Part shown: positions 25,113-39,636 of the stretch, piece after piece
Layout of the letters: each line of letters opens with the position of its first letter
How positions within the stretch are numbered: the stretch's first letter is position 1
DNA from: Hoplostethus atlanticus
Taxonomy: Eukaryota; Chordata; Actinopteri; Trachichthyiformes; Trachichthyidae
Assembly (NCBI GenBank): GCA_034670405.1
Contig: JAXDDX010000062.1
Location: 744,001 to 808,000, forward strand
DNA length: 64,000 nt
Reading direction: 5' to 3'
The notes under the pieces: generated by a model
Databases searched by the model: none
Seen by the model: only the letters and a program-made list of their open reading frames with translations
Told to the model about the DNA's origin: nothing
Made by a program: the position numbers and the translations under genes

Positions 25113-26282
25113 CTCTCCCAGCAGCTTTGTTGTTCCTATCCATTTACACTGTCTGTGAGCAGTAAATCCGCTCTGACTGGCAGGCTTCAGGACTGCCTCA
25201 CCCTCATTCTGCCCTGAGGTAATTATCCTGTCTGTGACCTGTCTCATCGTACTCCTTGTTCCTGTCTGGTACGAGCCAGCCTATTTGTGGCACAGGTGTT
25301 GGCTACGGAGTCATGCGTGTTCTACTGACAGGGCAAAAGCCGGTATTTGTGTGTGTGATTGTGTATATGGAAACAGGGGAAGGAGGAGGGTGGGGGAGTG
25401 GGAGGTGGGTTAGGGTGAAACAACATCAGCCCTGCACGCAACGGTCCTAGATACTTGTGTTTGCTTTGCAGGTGTACCGTGTCCTGCGCCGTCTTCGACC
25501 CCGTGCTCAGAAGAGGAGCGTGGTGAGCTTACGCCGAAGCTGCCCCGTCATGCCCTTCGTGTTGACGTGCAAAAAAACAAAAAAAAAACGTACCTTGCTG
25601 AACATCCACCAGCCTTCGCGGTGCCGAAAACATAATAGCGCCAACTGTACACACACACGCACGCACCTAGACACACCGTGCTGCAACTTGTCTGTGTTTT
25701 CTTATTTAAGTCTGTCGAGATGAATGTTTTTTTGTTTTTTTTAAGTGACTCCCTGGGGAGGACAAGGAGGCACGCACACGCAAATGAATGAAAACATAGA
25801 TGAATATACATATTGTCTGTGTTTGGGCTGATGTAGACCTTTCCTGACACTAACATGGGAGTCATAGAAGTGCTGCAGGATATGCATATTTCCTTTTCTT
25901 GAAAAAAGAAAAGGAAAAAAAAAAAAGATATCTGCTTGCATGAACTGCAGAATAACATTGTGAGATAGAGACGCAACACCCCGGTGCAGGTACACAAAGT
26001 ATCGCCGCAACAAGAATGCGCCGTATCGCCTTTCGTCACGGCACGGTTCACCAGATAGCAGCCCGAAGACAACCCCTTGCTTTGTGTCGAAGACCGAGCA
26101 GCGAGCAACCGAGCACCAAAACAGGGAAATGCAAAAATGAGGAAGAGAAAATAAGAGGAGGGTAAGGAGGGGAAGGAGGGGGGAGAAGGCTTTCACAGCT
26201 GTTGTTAGGCAGTGTTTCCTCTGATAGGAGGCTTTGGCTGTACTCCCAGTTCTTTAGGTAAACTGTCGAAAAACATGGTTAC

Positions 26283-26490
26283 CTTGAGATGAGAGAAAGA
26301 GGGGGGTGGGGGGAGAGGGAGGGAGGGGAGAAAGGCAGAGTGAAAGGGTTACAAAGAGAAAGAGAGAGGAAGGGGAGTGAGTCGGGGGGCGGGGGGAGGC
26401 AGGGTGAGAGTGAAAGAGTTACAAAGAGAAAGAGAGACAGAGAGGAAGAGAGGGAGGCGAGAGGGAGGGGGGGGAGGCTGTGGGGAGAGA
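26283..26490. repeat. Purine-rich imperfect GA/GGGA block
   Basis: About 200 bp is almost entirely A and G on the plus strand. It contains a duplicated segment: GTGAAAGGGTTACAAAGAGA and GTGAAAGAGTTACAAAGAGA, about 70 bp apart. The duplication suggests a tandem expansion of a roughly 70-bp unit. Confidence 0.8.
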
Positions 26491-27070
26491 GTGTGTCTTA
26501 ACATGATGAAGACATAAAACTTGTTCGGTTAACCTTTTTCTGTCCTTATCTACCATGATATTGTTTGCACAGGAGCACGTACAGCACAACAAGCACCACC
26601 ACGGCCACTTTCTGCTCACTGTGTCAGCCACAAGTTGAACTAGTAATGGAAAAATAAATGACTTGTACTATCTGTAGAAGTGCACTGCAACTTTTGAAAT
26701 GCTAAATGCATAGCACCGTTCCTCGACCACGCAGCCCTGGAGCTCGTTCGATGCGACACCGTACAATGCTGAGATGTACAAAACGCGTTAGCCTCTTATG
26801 GCGGGATCAAGATGATAAGCAGAATCTAAGTCTGTAATCTGTCCCTGGGATATTTTCAGACCTGAACAACTCGCTCCCAAACACCAGACACCACAGAATG
26901 AAGACAATGAACCTGTGATGTCATCGAGATGCCATCGAAGTTTTATCCAGAATGAACACACATTTTAAAAATAGTGGCACCTAATGATTGATAGCTTAAA
27001 AATAATGACAACCTTCAAACCTACATCATTACATTGGGAAGATCAAGTTTTGTCTGTCGCATGGACCAAC

Positions 27071-27098
27071 TAGTTAGTTAGTTAGTTAGTTAGTTAGT
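27071..27098. repeat. (TTAG)n microsatellite
   Basis: Seven tandem TAGT units are followed by a short TTGATAG repeat at 27,117-27,135. Confidence 0.9.
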
Positions 27099-28277
27099 CA
27101 GATAACTGTGAAATAGTTGATAGTTGATAGTTGATATTAAGGTATCTCAATGTTTTGGGTTTGAATATGTCAAAATAAAATACAATATTAAGAAATGAGC
27201 AACACTTCAGAAGTAAATGTAATTAACATATTAATTATTAATATTAATAACTACTAACTTAATAGTTAATTAATATTAGTTATCTCAGAGGATAATCCCA
27301 TTTTCTCATCTCACAGACTGTTGATAACTGTGTTGCAGCGTCACATTGACTTAAAGTCTATTCATAAATGTTCTCCAAGTGATTATAAATCCCAAACAGT
27401 TGATCTTTTAAAGATCGCTTATTAACTATTTAATAGGGAGTCAAAATAGTGTGTATTGATGTTTTACAAGTCACATAAAACTACATATAACTACAGTAAA
27501 CAACTTTGCAACAAATGTTTATTAATGTGTTAAAAATAATTTATTAACCATTAACCATTGTTATCATCTCTTATCAGTTCAGATACACTACACTACTCCT
27601 TTTTATTACATTAATGAATGTTTACAAGCACTACCATGTCTGAATCTGATATCTCCTGTTTGAAGGCTTATTTCGATATGAATATGAGGAAGTATCTTGG
27701 TCGTCTGAAGAGAGAATACTTTTTTTTTATCCACGCCTTGCTGGCTGCTTCAGAAAAACAGCTACAGACTTCTTCTTTATCGGGGTGTTTCTCTGAACTT
27801 CCCATTGATATAAGCCACAATAGCGTCCTTTTCCGCTAGGAAGTCGGCCCATGCATAAAAAGAACACTGGAAATACACCCTGACTCATAACACCACGTCA
27901 GTCAGATAACGACACACTCATTCACGTTCAAACCGACGATTCCACCGACAAAAATCCCTAAAAAACACGTCAGGATTGTCTGTGTCTATACCAACATTTC
28001 CACCCTGTTGCATCTGTCTGTTTGTTATACAACTCTGGGTGAGAACAGGACACTGTCTGGGATTTGAGAGGACCAGTGAGCCATTACAGAGAAGCCCTAC
28101 AGATCATTCATGTTTGAAGTCTCACGGCTCCAGCCCAAAGCGACCCTCATCACCCTCATGTTAACTGCAAGCTGGATTTACCCTCATGCACACATTGGCT
28201 GGAGATGGCAGCGTGGCTTGCTCTGGGCATAGCTGTAATTTAACACTGGATCAAAGTGCAGTGGTGGACATAATGTC

Positions 28278-28545
28278 ATTGAGTACATTTACATGCATAG
28301 TAATAATTTCTTGTAAATGTCAGATTTCTGCGCATCTCAAAGGTGACAGACACAGTGACCCGGATGTTGTATTTACAAAGCAAACAACATGGAGAAGTGC
28401 AGCGGAGTGGCAAGCACTAGACAGATTATTAAATGAATCCAAGTAAATCACTTTATTACTTCGAACCATGGAAACATAATCAAAATATTTGCCTTAAGCT
28501 GATTGCGCCCAGTAATCGGTGTGCATGAAAATACCCATTGTAGCT
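28278..28545. mobile_element. Possible degenerate MITE
   Basis: The left side GAGTACATTTACATGCATAG and the right side CCCAGTAATCGG followed by GTGCATGAAAA resemble the two diverged ends of a common fish inverted-repeat element (ends like ACATTTACATGCA, with a CCGATTACTGGG motif inside). The match is loose and the borders are not defined. Confidence 0.3.
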
Positions 28546-30223
28546 TGAACTCATTCCAAAATGCTGTTTGTGTCCTGGATTTATATTGATTTGCCAAAAA
28601 CTTTGCAGTAAGATAATCATTGATGTAAAGTATTACAACTATAGTAAAGTATGTTTTTGAAACTTAAAACTAAGCCGTAAATATCAGCGTTGGAGTTAAA
28701 TCCTCTAATTTACTGTAAATTGGCCTTATTAGGTTTGATTTGTCTTTGTTGCGTGCAGTTCTGCAATTCACTCTATTATAGCTGCCTATACTGCACTACC
28801 GCTATGTGCTAAACAAATAAGTTAACAAAAACAGCAATCGTCTTTCCATTCTGGCCCAGGAATTCTGACAGTTCATCAACAGTCAAAAGAAAGCAATTTT
28901 GCATCACAACATTATTCTACATGCGCGCAGTCTCAACCATTTTCCTCCCACGCGGCATACAAGAGTAGCCTACAGCAGAGCAGCACTTAAATTATGCTGA
29001 ACAAGCCTGAGGCCAATGCGTTGGTAAAAAAAAAGAAAACGAGGGTCGGGGTGAACGAGTGTATGGAACTGAGGGATGGAAACATGTAGGAGAAGGAGAG
29101 AGGAGAGCCATGCACATGCAGATGATTTTGATTTCCTGTTAAATTTCTGTGGATGTGAGCCACTGCTTTATTTGCAGAGCGGAGTATCGTATAGAAAAGG
29201 ATTAACTTAACTGGACCGTTCCTCGCTGAGCGCTCAAAATTGAAAATAGTGTTTGGCTGCATTCAAAAACCAATACGTGGCTTATTCAATGTTTAAGTTA
29301 CATCCAGTTACGCGTCTTTTGCTGACGACAGAGTGCTGCACCCCTGATCTCTGACTTGTTGAGGGTGAACGTTTGCTGTTACTTCCTGGGTGAAGAGGAA
29401 GTCAACTGTCAGCCTTCCTGTTCAGCTTGGCTCTAAATGCAAAAAGACACTTAAGGCAAGAACTTCCTGACCTCCTGACCCCGACACCGTCGGCCCACGA
29501 GTAATGAAGGGCCGTGGCCTCCAGTTACATAAGTTACCCCTCTTCTGTCTCTCTGCCAGTGCAACACAGGCTCCACTTCCCCTTATATGACACCTTGCTT
29601 TCAAGTTGGCAACAAATGGGTCTTTGTATGCAGGGAAGGCCCCTGAATGACCCTCTGTCAGAGATGTGGACGATGACCTGTATGGAAATGTGTGCGAGGA
29701 CACGTATATGCCTCATGTACACATATGAGCCTTTGAGAGAGAGGTGGCTGGAGGGATGGATGGAGGAAGGGAGGGCGAGAGAGCTTCGACGTTCCTCAGC
29801 ATTCCTCCCTCCTCGAGTGTCCCAGACCTTCGTGGCAGGGCTCTCGGGGCGCCAGAACTTTGTTCCAGAAGCACCTACGCGTTTCAGAGGTCCGCTGTTT
29901 ACCCTAACCCCCGACTGTTTAAACGCTGCAGCATGCAAACAAAATTTTCATTTGTGAGTCATTCCTCTCCATGACAGCACACTGGAAGGAATGCAGAGAG
30001 AGGTCATTTCATGTCACGGCCGTTAATTGCTGCTGCTGATGGCACAGTGAGATGGCATGGGAGTGAGACACAATACACAGCAATACTAGATGCGATTACC
30101 CATGCCCCCCACACACACACACCCCATGGTGCGGCTGCCTCTTGTAAACAGAAGGACAAAAAGCCAAAAGTGGGGACTTGGACAGGATGCATCTTGTTAT
30201 TTTCACTCGTTTGAGTCTGTCCT

Positions 30224-30272
<49 letters not shown>

Positions 30273-31968
30273 GCTGGGGAATGGCCAGAAACAATCACTG
30301 ACTCAGTGAAACTTGGCGTGCACATTTTCTTTTCTCCTCTCTCTCTCTCTCACACGCTCTCGTCTGCCAGAAAGGCATCCAGGGAGAGAAAGAGAGCTTG
30401 GCAGAACAAATGCACCTTTTCATTCCACCATGGCTGCTTGCTAATGGGCCCAAAACCGGACCGAGGTCCGGCATGCCTAACCATTCCTCTGAAGGTGCAG
30501 TCAATGAAAACCGGCTACATTTTAGTAGCCACATAATGAAATGGCCACAATCACATTACAATCTGTTGTTGCTATGATCACATAGTGATGACTGCATCAT
30601 GCCACAGAAAAATAGGAAGTAAAATATGGTACTTTTAGAAGTGTGACTGACTGAATGGCAGACAAGTGGCCTTGCTTTCTTTTGCTTGGTGTCTTTGTTT
30701 GTTTGTTTTTCTTTCTTTCTTTCTTTCTTTCTTCTTTCTCTCTGTTTTCTCACAGATCCTCTCTCCCCAAGTGCAAGAGGACTCAAAGCAAATGAGAGTT
30801 AGGAAACTTGGAAGCATCGGGAACAAACAGGAAACCATATTCATTACACTGAGTTTGATTATGGTAAGAGCACATGGGGTTTTGCCAGTCATTTGGTTTT
30901 TCTTTTTTTTTTTAACCACACATACTGTAAATTGTAATTTGTAGTGGCAGTTATATTACACATACTTTGTGCCAAGTTGTACGTTCTCCTTCAGAGTCAT
31001 TTTTGTTCTTGATTTAGGAGCAGTGACAGCGGCACGCCTGCACATCGGGGTCACCTATATGTGTCATTCTGCAAGAGGTGAGTTCAACGGGTGCAGCGCA
31101 CATTTTGTTACGCTCTGATGAAACATTTTGAGCGGGGTTGCCCAACTGGTCCCCGCCCACTTTCCCGGCTTGAGAACTGTGAAGCGTTTGTTTTTCTTCC
31201 TCTCCTCTCAATATTGTGAAAACGTCTTGATGATGCAATGACAGAGGGCTGCGAAGCACAATTCCCAGACCTGGGGTGGGTCTTGTTGGGGTGACATTTC
31301 TTTCAACGAGAGGTAAACACTTGAAAGAGCTTCTACTGTGTTTAACGTTTAAAACACCACACACGTAGATCAAATTAAGGATATAACATGATGGGAGCCC
31401 GATGGAGACGCCTCCAATTACACTATTACATTTACAGTGACTGTTGAGTACCTCCATCAATTCAATGTGTAATGAGCCAAAAATAGTATGGTGGTTTGAT
31501 GCTGCTTGTCAAGTGTACATGCAACATGCTCTCTCACCAAAATAGTGTTGCTTCATGCTTCCCACTCCCTCTCTGCCCATTGCATGACAGGAGAGTTGTG
31601 TTTGGGAAACTTTGGGCACTTAAATTACACATCCAACTCCAGAGCTCAAAATTGTTTACCAGCGATTACAGAATCGCGGCTACGAAAGAAAAACACTCCA
31701 TGTTGCACAACTGCAGATGTCCAGTAAAAAAAAACAGCGCGTGTCACTAGTCCTTCTCATCACTGTCGCTTGTAACCTTTCCTCTGTGTTGGAAAACGTG
31801 ACGACAGGCAGAAGCAGGGAGGAATAATGATTTTCTTTTCCCAGTGACTCTAAGAGCACTTCTCAGTAATGGGCTGTGGCAACACCGTAGCTAAAGTGTG
31901 TCTAATGCTAGCTCCATGCCCTGCAGGGGAAAAGACACTCGGTTACATCGTGTGTGTGTGTGTGTGTG

Positions 31969-32000
<32 letters not shown>

Positions 32001-32086
32001 CGTGTGTGAGCGCCCAAGGGTTTGTGCCTGCATTCAGCTGACAAAAGATGAATCCTGATGCGCATTTGAGTCTTGCTCTTCTCTTC

Positions 32087-32117
<31 letters not shown>

Positions 32118-33227
32118 CTACTCAGGGTACAGTGTGTACCCAACCTGCGTGTGAATAGTGCCCAGGGAGGATGAGATAGGCTAATGATAGGCCTGGCTCA
32201 GACCTACTCCACAAAGGCACTGTCTGGCTGCATTGTGTGGCAGACTATAGTGGAAAGAAAAAAAACTGACTCACTGCGGGATAACTGCACTTGGGATTAT
32301 GAAACAAGCCTCCAGAGGGAAACAGAAAACAGTTTCCCTCAGCATCAGAATGAATCCGAACGGTAGACTGCCGGTGCCGGTCCTTTTTACGGGGGCGCTG
32401 CTATGCAATAACGTAGGATTTTCCCCCGACGTAGGAATTTCATCCCAACGTTTACTGTGAAAAACTCGCCTTCAATTTGGATTCATAGGGCCTCGCTCAA
32501 TTCTGTGATCTGACCACAGGACAGGGCAGTTCCAGGTTTATAAAAAGGCAGGCAGCAGAGTTACGTGCCTCCAAGGGATCTGGAGAGAGAGTTGACCATG
32601 CAAAGTGTGTGTTTCCACTCCACATATACTGCATCTCCCCAAGACAAACTTTAACTTGGCCCTCGCTCGGCAGGGCGGGTTACCAGGCTTTCCCCCCCCT
32701 TTCATGCAGAATTCGAAATAAAAGGGAAAGGAGTGGGAATCCCATGCTAATGTAAACAGCCTGCTCGCCCGCGGCCCGTAGCGCTGGGTGGTGTGAGAGA
32801 GTGGAGCCTAATAACCCCACCAGGGTAACGCCAGACTCGCTGAACACAACTGTAGACAACACAGACGCTTTCTGTCGTGTTACCAAGCTTTGGTATGTTG
32901 TCTGGTGCAAGAGGTACCTCCCTAATGTCTAACATTACACAACTTGTATCTGTCTAATGGCCATTTAAACAGTGTAATTACAACATGATGACTATTTGTA
33001 TTACAATTACTCATCCTCTGTGCTCACGACAGCTCTCCCAGTTAGGTACTAGTGTGTGTGTGTGTGTGTGGTTGTGTGTGTGACGGCAAGCGTTGACAGA
33101 CTATTATCTAAATAGGCGACACAGCCGTGGTCCAAACAGATAAGGCAGTGGGCAGTAGTCATGGCCGCTCCAACCCCCCTTCACTCACACTTATATAAGC
33201 CCAACGGCTGCCAACTAGAACAACAGG

Positions 33228-33231
<4 letters not shown>

Positions 33232-33292
<61 letters not shown>
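33232..33292. repeat. (GA)30 tract
   Basis: About 61 bp of pure GA, with further purine-rich sequence to 33,385. Confidence 0.95.
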
Positions 33293-33295
<3 letters not shown>

Positions 33296-35370
33296 CAAAG
33301 ATAGGGAGAGAGGAAAGAGCGACGGAGCAAATGAAAGGGAGAAAGAGAGAGAGTTGCACAAACACGAGAGAGAGAAAAAGGGTTTTAATGGATGGGTGGT
33401 TCTCTGTTCTTCTTTTGAAGTTTACTATTTGTGGAATCATTTTTCAAGAGGGTTTATACATTTTACATCGCTCTCGCTTTATTGTTCCAATTTGCCATTT
33501 CAAAGGTGCTGTGCTGGGGTGCGGTTCGGCGGAGCCATTTATTTATTTGATTTGATTTGAGTCCTGTTTCTCTCAACGTTTATTAGTCATGTTGGTGCGG
33601 CAGCTCGTTCTCAGCTCGGGTACAAACTGCTTTCAACAGAAATTACAACATTATTCTGTAGAAATCAACGCTCCTTGCGCAAACAATCCAGCTCTTTGAC
33701 ACCTCGTTCTTAGATGTGTGTGGTTTATAACACACTGCAGCATGCCAGTAATCACAAAGTAGCATTAAGGTCTATTATACGTTATTACACACAAAATAAA
33801 CGGCTTAAACTTTAAGGTGATTCTGTTTCACTTTTTATTAAAAGCTGAATACTTTTTTCAACACCTATTATCTTATATTTGAGTGTTTATGGCGTTCATA
33901 ACTGCAAAACGTTCACGCTTCAAATTTAGATGCTGACTGTTCAAAACATTTAAAAACATTTAATAGTTTGTTGTTTCTTTGATATGTACTAAATGATTTC
34001 AACCTAATTTTTACCTGATTTTACCTTTTTACCAAGCACACCTCTGTCTGTCTGGGACTTTGGTGCATCACTGATAGATTATAGACATATCTCGTACATA
34101 TCTCGTACATATCTCCACTGTCTGTCATTCAGGACGAAAGAGCTTAGCTGGAATCTGCTCTGGTGAGGTGTCAACACCAAAGTCATGTTGTGGGTCACCT
34201 TCATCTGTGTGTGTGTGTGTGTGTCATTGAAGAGTACAGGATCAGTTGATTAAAAGATTATAAAGCTTTCCTTTAAATGGGCAGTCAGTGCCAAGGTCAA
34301 CTTGGCTTTAATCTCTCTAAAATATCTCCAAGTCAGAAAGTCCTTTAAGGTCAGACAGTCAGAACTGTTTTTTTTAACCTGACAAGTCAATGAGAGTGAA
34401 TTTTTGCAGGGGAGTGTACTGACGACAGTAGAGATGATATTAGCCTGATGAGAAAGCATGCACGCAGATCTGCAAAGGATCCTTGGGCGTCCATATAATG
34501 ACATGTTTGTCTTTTTTGTTCTTTTCCAGGTGGCAATTGAATTTGTAACCACAGCAATGTTGGTGCCATTCTGCGGTACACAGGTAGCGAGCTATTGTAC
34601 AGGGTGTGTTCCTGCCGACTGGGTGGATCTCTGGGTGGATCTCTGACCTGAATCACGCACTGTTCTCTGTCTGCTGCACCAGATGGTCACGGCGACGGCA
34701 TTCAGCGCCTTCGGGGGTTGAATATGTGTGTGATTCATTGCGTGCGTTCTCCACAAAGGGCAATAACAACTTGATTACCACTTTGTGCCTGGTGCGCCCA
34801 GTAGAGCCAGAGCCCAAAGAACGGTCACACACACACACACACACACACACACGCCCACATACACACAAAACCATTTGAACAGTGGTTTCAGGCATCTTCT
34901 GGCATGGCACCAAGGACAGCCTATTCACACAGTCACAACAAGGCAGTAACTCAAGAGCTCCATTAAAAAGACATTATTGCACATCTATATGCTGCTCCCT
35001 GGGTGATGTAATCCAGCGTGGGGCTTATCTGTGGTGCAGATTCTCCAAAAAGATCGAAATATAGTGTGTTAGGACATGCACATGTTAGGAAATCGAATGG
35101 TGTCTTGATATTGTAAATCAAACTCAGCTACCCTGAATGACACTTTTAAACACAGAGTGTATTATTGGGGAAACCCGTAGAAAAACGGCCATGAAACAAA
35201 CACGTTTCGCGGCTTCTCACATCCTCTGACCCAGTGACCTTCACCCCTCTGCAGCGTACCTACATCTTAGAAGTCCTCCCAGCCTCTACGAGTCACGACA
35301 AACTATTTTTAGCACGTCCTGTCTATGTTTTGTCTTCACTGGCCTCCCTTCTGGCTGTTTTTCTCTCTCT

Positions 35371-35414
<44 letters not shown>

Positions 35415-35944
35415 CTCTTTTCCGTGACATTGCTCAGACGCTGCCGTCGTGGCTTTTGTTTGTTTGAGATTTGCTCCGCCGACTTGCCTTGCCCCTGAGT
35501 CTGTTCTTCCTCCCCTGCTTCCTTCCCTTCACCTTTCTCTCCACTCTAATCCCCGACTTTTGTTTACATCCGTCTCCAGCGCCACCTGCAACCCATGAAG
35601 TTATGTAACGTAGTTTTTCAGAAGGGACATCGAGTTACACTGTGTTTAGTTTCATTACGGATCAAAGAGTAAAAAAAAAAAAAATTGAATGCAATAACGA
35701 GGCTTTTTTTTGGGACGTCTATGAGCCTTTAACGTGGCAAAACTGAGAGCAATGAGGAAAAATCGTTTTAACAGTCTATGACCTCAGAATGTTAGGCATC
35801 GTGTTGTATCCTCATAGGCTATCCATATACTTTACCTTGTACCTCATTACATTGTTTTCTCGTCGGAGGCGTTAGTCATTTCACTTTCAGTTCTGGTACT
35901 CAGGTTCAGTCTCATTCCCAAGTGAAAGTGAAAAGTGAATCTAA

Positions 35945-36012
35945 TTGTCTAGATCGGTCTGTAAAGTCCTTTGAGGCTTGTTTGTGGTAAAGTGCTCTAA
36001 ACTTGACTTGAG
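35945..36012 (+). repeat. Retroposon 3' tail (SINE/LINE type)
   Basis: The sequence GTCTGTAAAGTCCTTTGAGG, then TTTGTGGTAAAGTGCTCTAAA and a CTTGACTTGA repeat, follows the widespread fish retroposon tail pattern. In that pattern a TAAAGCGCTTTGAG motif precedes a GCTATATAAATAAA-like end. The body of the element is not recognisable. Confidence 0.4.
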
Positions 36013-39000
36013 ATATTTGTTGGGACAGGTGAATCAAACAAACCTCCCGTGCTTCAGACACCATATTGTTTGTCCAAAAATGTGCCACTTAATATCTGCA
36101 GTACAGCCTCAAATAGGAATGCTGGTGTGGTATATCCTGGTGACTCAGCAAGCTACGGTGCATACCATGTACTCACTACGTCACAAAGCAAAAATTCCAG
36201 ACAACCTTGAAAGACCAGACGCAAAGCAACATTTTGAAGGCCTGTGTTCCTGACCCGCAGTCCTCGATTCTACACCTTCTATGTGAAATGATATCAGTGC
36301 TGCTCCAGCTAAAAAACACAGGCGTGAATCCACTGAGTCCTCTATGCAAATCTTATGCCTTCAAAGAGTGTGCAGCTGGGACTCTCCCTCTATTCAGCGC
36401 TGGTCGGACCGATAGGCACCGAGCATTCCTTGTTTCAGGTCTGACAAGCATGTAAATGACCTGTCTGGCTGCACCGCCTGAAGCACCGCAGAAACTGAAC
36501 ACTCTATGGGCATGTCTTAAAGGAATAGCTCATCCTTTTCTCATTCTGTGCTATTGTAGAGCATCATTATTATCCCTGGTCTGGTATTTAAGGTAATGTG
36601 ACACTGACTGCATAACGATGCAGACAGATTGTGTCCAAGAAAACCTCCAAATCCTGCTCACTACTTTTCAGTGAGGTAGTCGAGCAGTTTCACCTGCGTC
36701 ACTACTCCGTGTGACATCTCCAGTAAGGCTACATTTTGGTTGGTTATACATCTTGACAAGACTTACAGATGAAAAATAAGCTTTCCATAACTTCCGAGCT
36801 GCATCATATCCCTTCGCTCCAATGTTTGCAATTAAGTAGTAGTGGTATGATATCAAGAGCCTTGAGAAAAAATGTCTGGACTTGGTCTGAATTTGGAACT
36901 TTTTTGTGGTGGTGCTACCCTTTTGTTTACATGTGGATTACAGATTGGGCCTTTAAATCCCAATGGGGCCACTGACCAGTTTGAGGCTACTGGCAGACAT
37001 CCTGTCTCCACTCTACCGAGGGAGAGCTCGGTCGTGTTCAGTAGTCATTTGGACCAAAGCCAATGGGCAGATGTCGTTTTGGAGCAAAGTGTGGAACTTC
37101 TGCAACCATAACGAGGCACAAGGCTTAAGAAGTCATCTCAAAGCAGAACATCCAACTGGCTCTTGCGGGCCAGATCCAGGTGAGAGGTCCTAACTCTCCC
37201 TGCTCATGGCACGCCCTCGTCTTTTGTGCATCTAATCTTACGAAGCACAACCTTGGACTCTGCATGGAGAGTCTTACTGACAGACGACACTTCACTTGAC
37301 CAAGAAAGAGGTTGAGAAAGTAATTTCATCCTGACATCCCCTCGTGCAACTCGTGTCTCTTTGAAGGCTTGATGCTACCAACTATTTCTATCTCAAATGG
37401 TTTTGAGGCATTTCCTCTCTTTACAGTCCCTGTTCATCCGTGTCCTGCATTAGTGGATGGTGCAGACATTTATTTTCTATGAAGTCTTTGATACTTTGTG
37501 ATGGTCTCGCTGTTTTTGAAGTTCTTTTCCTTTTGTGTTTCAACTGCTTACCGGTCAAAGCCTTGTGCTCCAGTGATAAATGCTAGTGTCATCTCTGCAG
37601 GCTCTTCACCCCTCTTCACCCCTGCCTGTAATGGTGTTTAGCGAAGGTGTGGAAGAGTATCTCTCTCATTCCAGCCAAGTGTGACTGTATTTTTCTAAGC
37701 CTCAAAGTGAATTCAGCCCCTTTCCTCCGGTTTTATCCCGTGGAAATCACAGATCCTTTCCCCCCGAAGGCACTCTGGCTGTCCCTCAAACACCAAACAA
37801 GACTGAAGAACTGAAATTCTCCACTCAATGCGCTCCTGTGACCCTTGAAGCGGTTACATAACAAGTATGCTGGCCGCCGTTACTGCCTCACACAGTCCAA
37901 GAGATGTCCTGGTATGCTTCCTCAGCCTGTGCTGAACATTTCATTCCTTTAACAAATGTTAAATAGGAATGACTTTGTGGATTGACCACCCAGAGTGAGG
38001 TCACGGTATAAACCTCAGCCAAGCTTTCATCAGAAGCCTGGCCCTCCTGAAGCAAGTATTTGAAAAATGTGTGAACTTCTGCAAGCCTCAGTAAGGCAGC
38101 TTTCTTGTTTCAACTGATAGGATTAAAACCGTATGTGTGAATGTATGTGTGTGTATGTGTGTGTGTGTGTGTGTCAATGTATGCATGCGCATGCAACACC
38201 ATAAGGGTACAAATTTGAAATCAGTGTTTTAATCCTGCAAGAAAGCCTTTCCACAAAAAAAACAGTCACATGAGCCGTGTTCGTGATTCCCTCTTGAGAA
38301 GGGGGAGGTTCAGGGACAAAGTGTTCTGGCTAAAGACCTTGTTTGTCAGGCAAACAGTTGAGCTGGCACAGACAGATGCAGGGTCAAACCAGGCAATGAC
38401 AAGGGTGAACATATTGCCTCTCAGCCAGAAATGTCCAAATACTGGCACTGACAATCTGATATTTCTCTTTCTAGGAGATGGCAGCGCTCTGTGTGTACTC
38501 TAATCACCTATGTCGATGAGTGACCTAGTTTTCCTCATAACTAGATAAGGAGAATACATTTCAATACTTCATTTATTTTGAATAACATAGAATTGATATT
38601 TTCCATTCATATGAATACCCACTCCTTGTGACTGACACATCAGTATGCAGCAGCAAAGCCATAACCGTGGCATTAGCAGACGAGCAAGTCTGAATTTGCA
38701 GAACAACAAAACCACTTGTATAACATTTTAACAAAGCTGTCCTAGCTTGCATTATCCAAGGTATGATAAATACTGCATGCAACGGGTGACAGTTCATCCG
38801 AGGGTATCCGAGGACACGTCGAAAGAATTTGCACTGAAATAATACAGGCTCCGTTTGAAAAGCATTATTTGTTCATCGTGTTCATTAGCTCTCTGTGTCT
38901 AAAGGGAGTCCTGGCTGAAGATGGAGCTTGTGTCTTGACCTGCCATTGTACAGCCTATCATGCCGACACACCCTCACTATCATGAATAAATAAAACACAG

Positions 39001-39604
39001 AGTTCTTCCTTGAGCAGTGAATGCAACACAACAAGAACAATACCGCTTGTGAAAATGGTGTCAAATTGATGAGCATTGAATGAGATGTTATGTAGGTTAA
39101 CAAATAGAAAGAAATGAATGGATGCAATATCCAGCCAGGAGTTAATCCTACTGTATGGTTCTGGTTCTGGTTCTGGTTCTGTATGGTATGCGCAAAAGGC
39201 ATCAAATCAATCAACTTAGCTGAAGTCATCATCCCTAATCATCGCTGCCACCCCCCCTCAGTTGTTAGTGGAATGCTTTATTGTCCTGTTGTCCTGACTG
39301 TACTCATGCAGTATCTAGTTATCATCTCAGTGAGTGATAAAAAATAGGCCTTAACAGCCAGAGCCACCTCCTCATGATAAAACTGTTAAAATTTAACTTA
39401 GTTATTTGAAAGCTTGGCTGGGAGGGACGTTTGATAAAAGACTGATAGAGACTGCTTGGCCAGAGAACATTACAGTAAAGGTTATCATTATTATTGAATT
39501 GAAAATACCTGAGTCCATGATAGCAATACCAAGCAGTACCAATAGTCCATTCCAGGCCAATTTGATCATGACACACTTCACTGCGGAAAGATATCTTCCA
39601 AATA

Positions 39605-39636
39605 GGGGGTTTCTAGGGGGTCTAGGGGGGTCTGGG
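39605..39636 (+). other. G-quadruplex-type motif
   Basis: Four G-runs of 5, 5, 6 and 3 bases are separated by 6, 4 and 3 bases. This satisfies the usual four-run rule with short loops. It lies in the intron, on the strand opposite to tsc22d3 transcription. Confidence 0.6.

Noticed and set aside
25477-25520. Exon-like block between TTTGCAG and GTGAGC on the plus strand
   Set aside because: Only about 45 bp, no known protein match, and the arginine-rich reading could be chance.
25548-26108. 186-codon minus-strand frame
   Set aside because: It contains a phenylalanine run from a poly-A stretch, has no splice context that fits tsc22d3 and resembles no protein.
31014-31460. 148-codon minus-strand frame in the intron
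   Set aside because: It has no donor at its end, no recognisable motif and overlaps no conserved feature.
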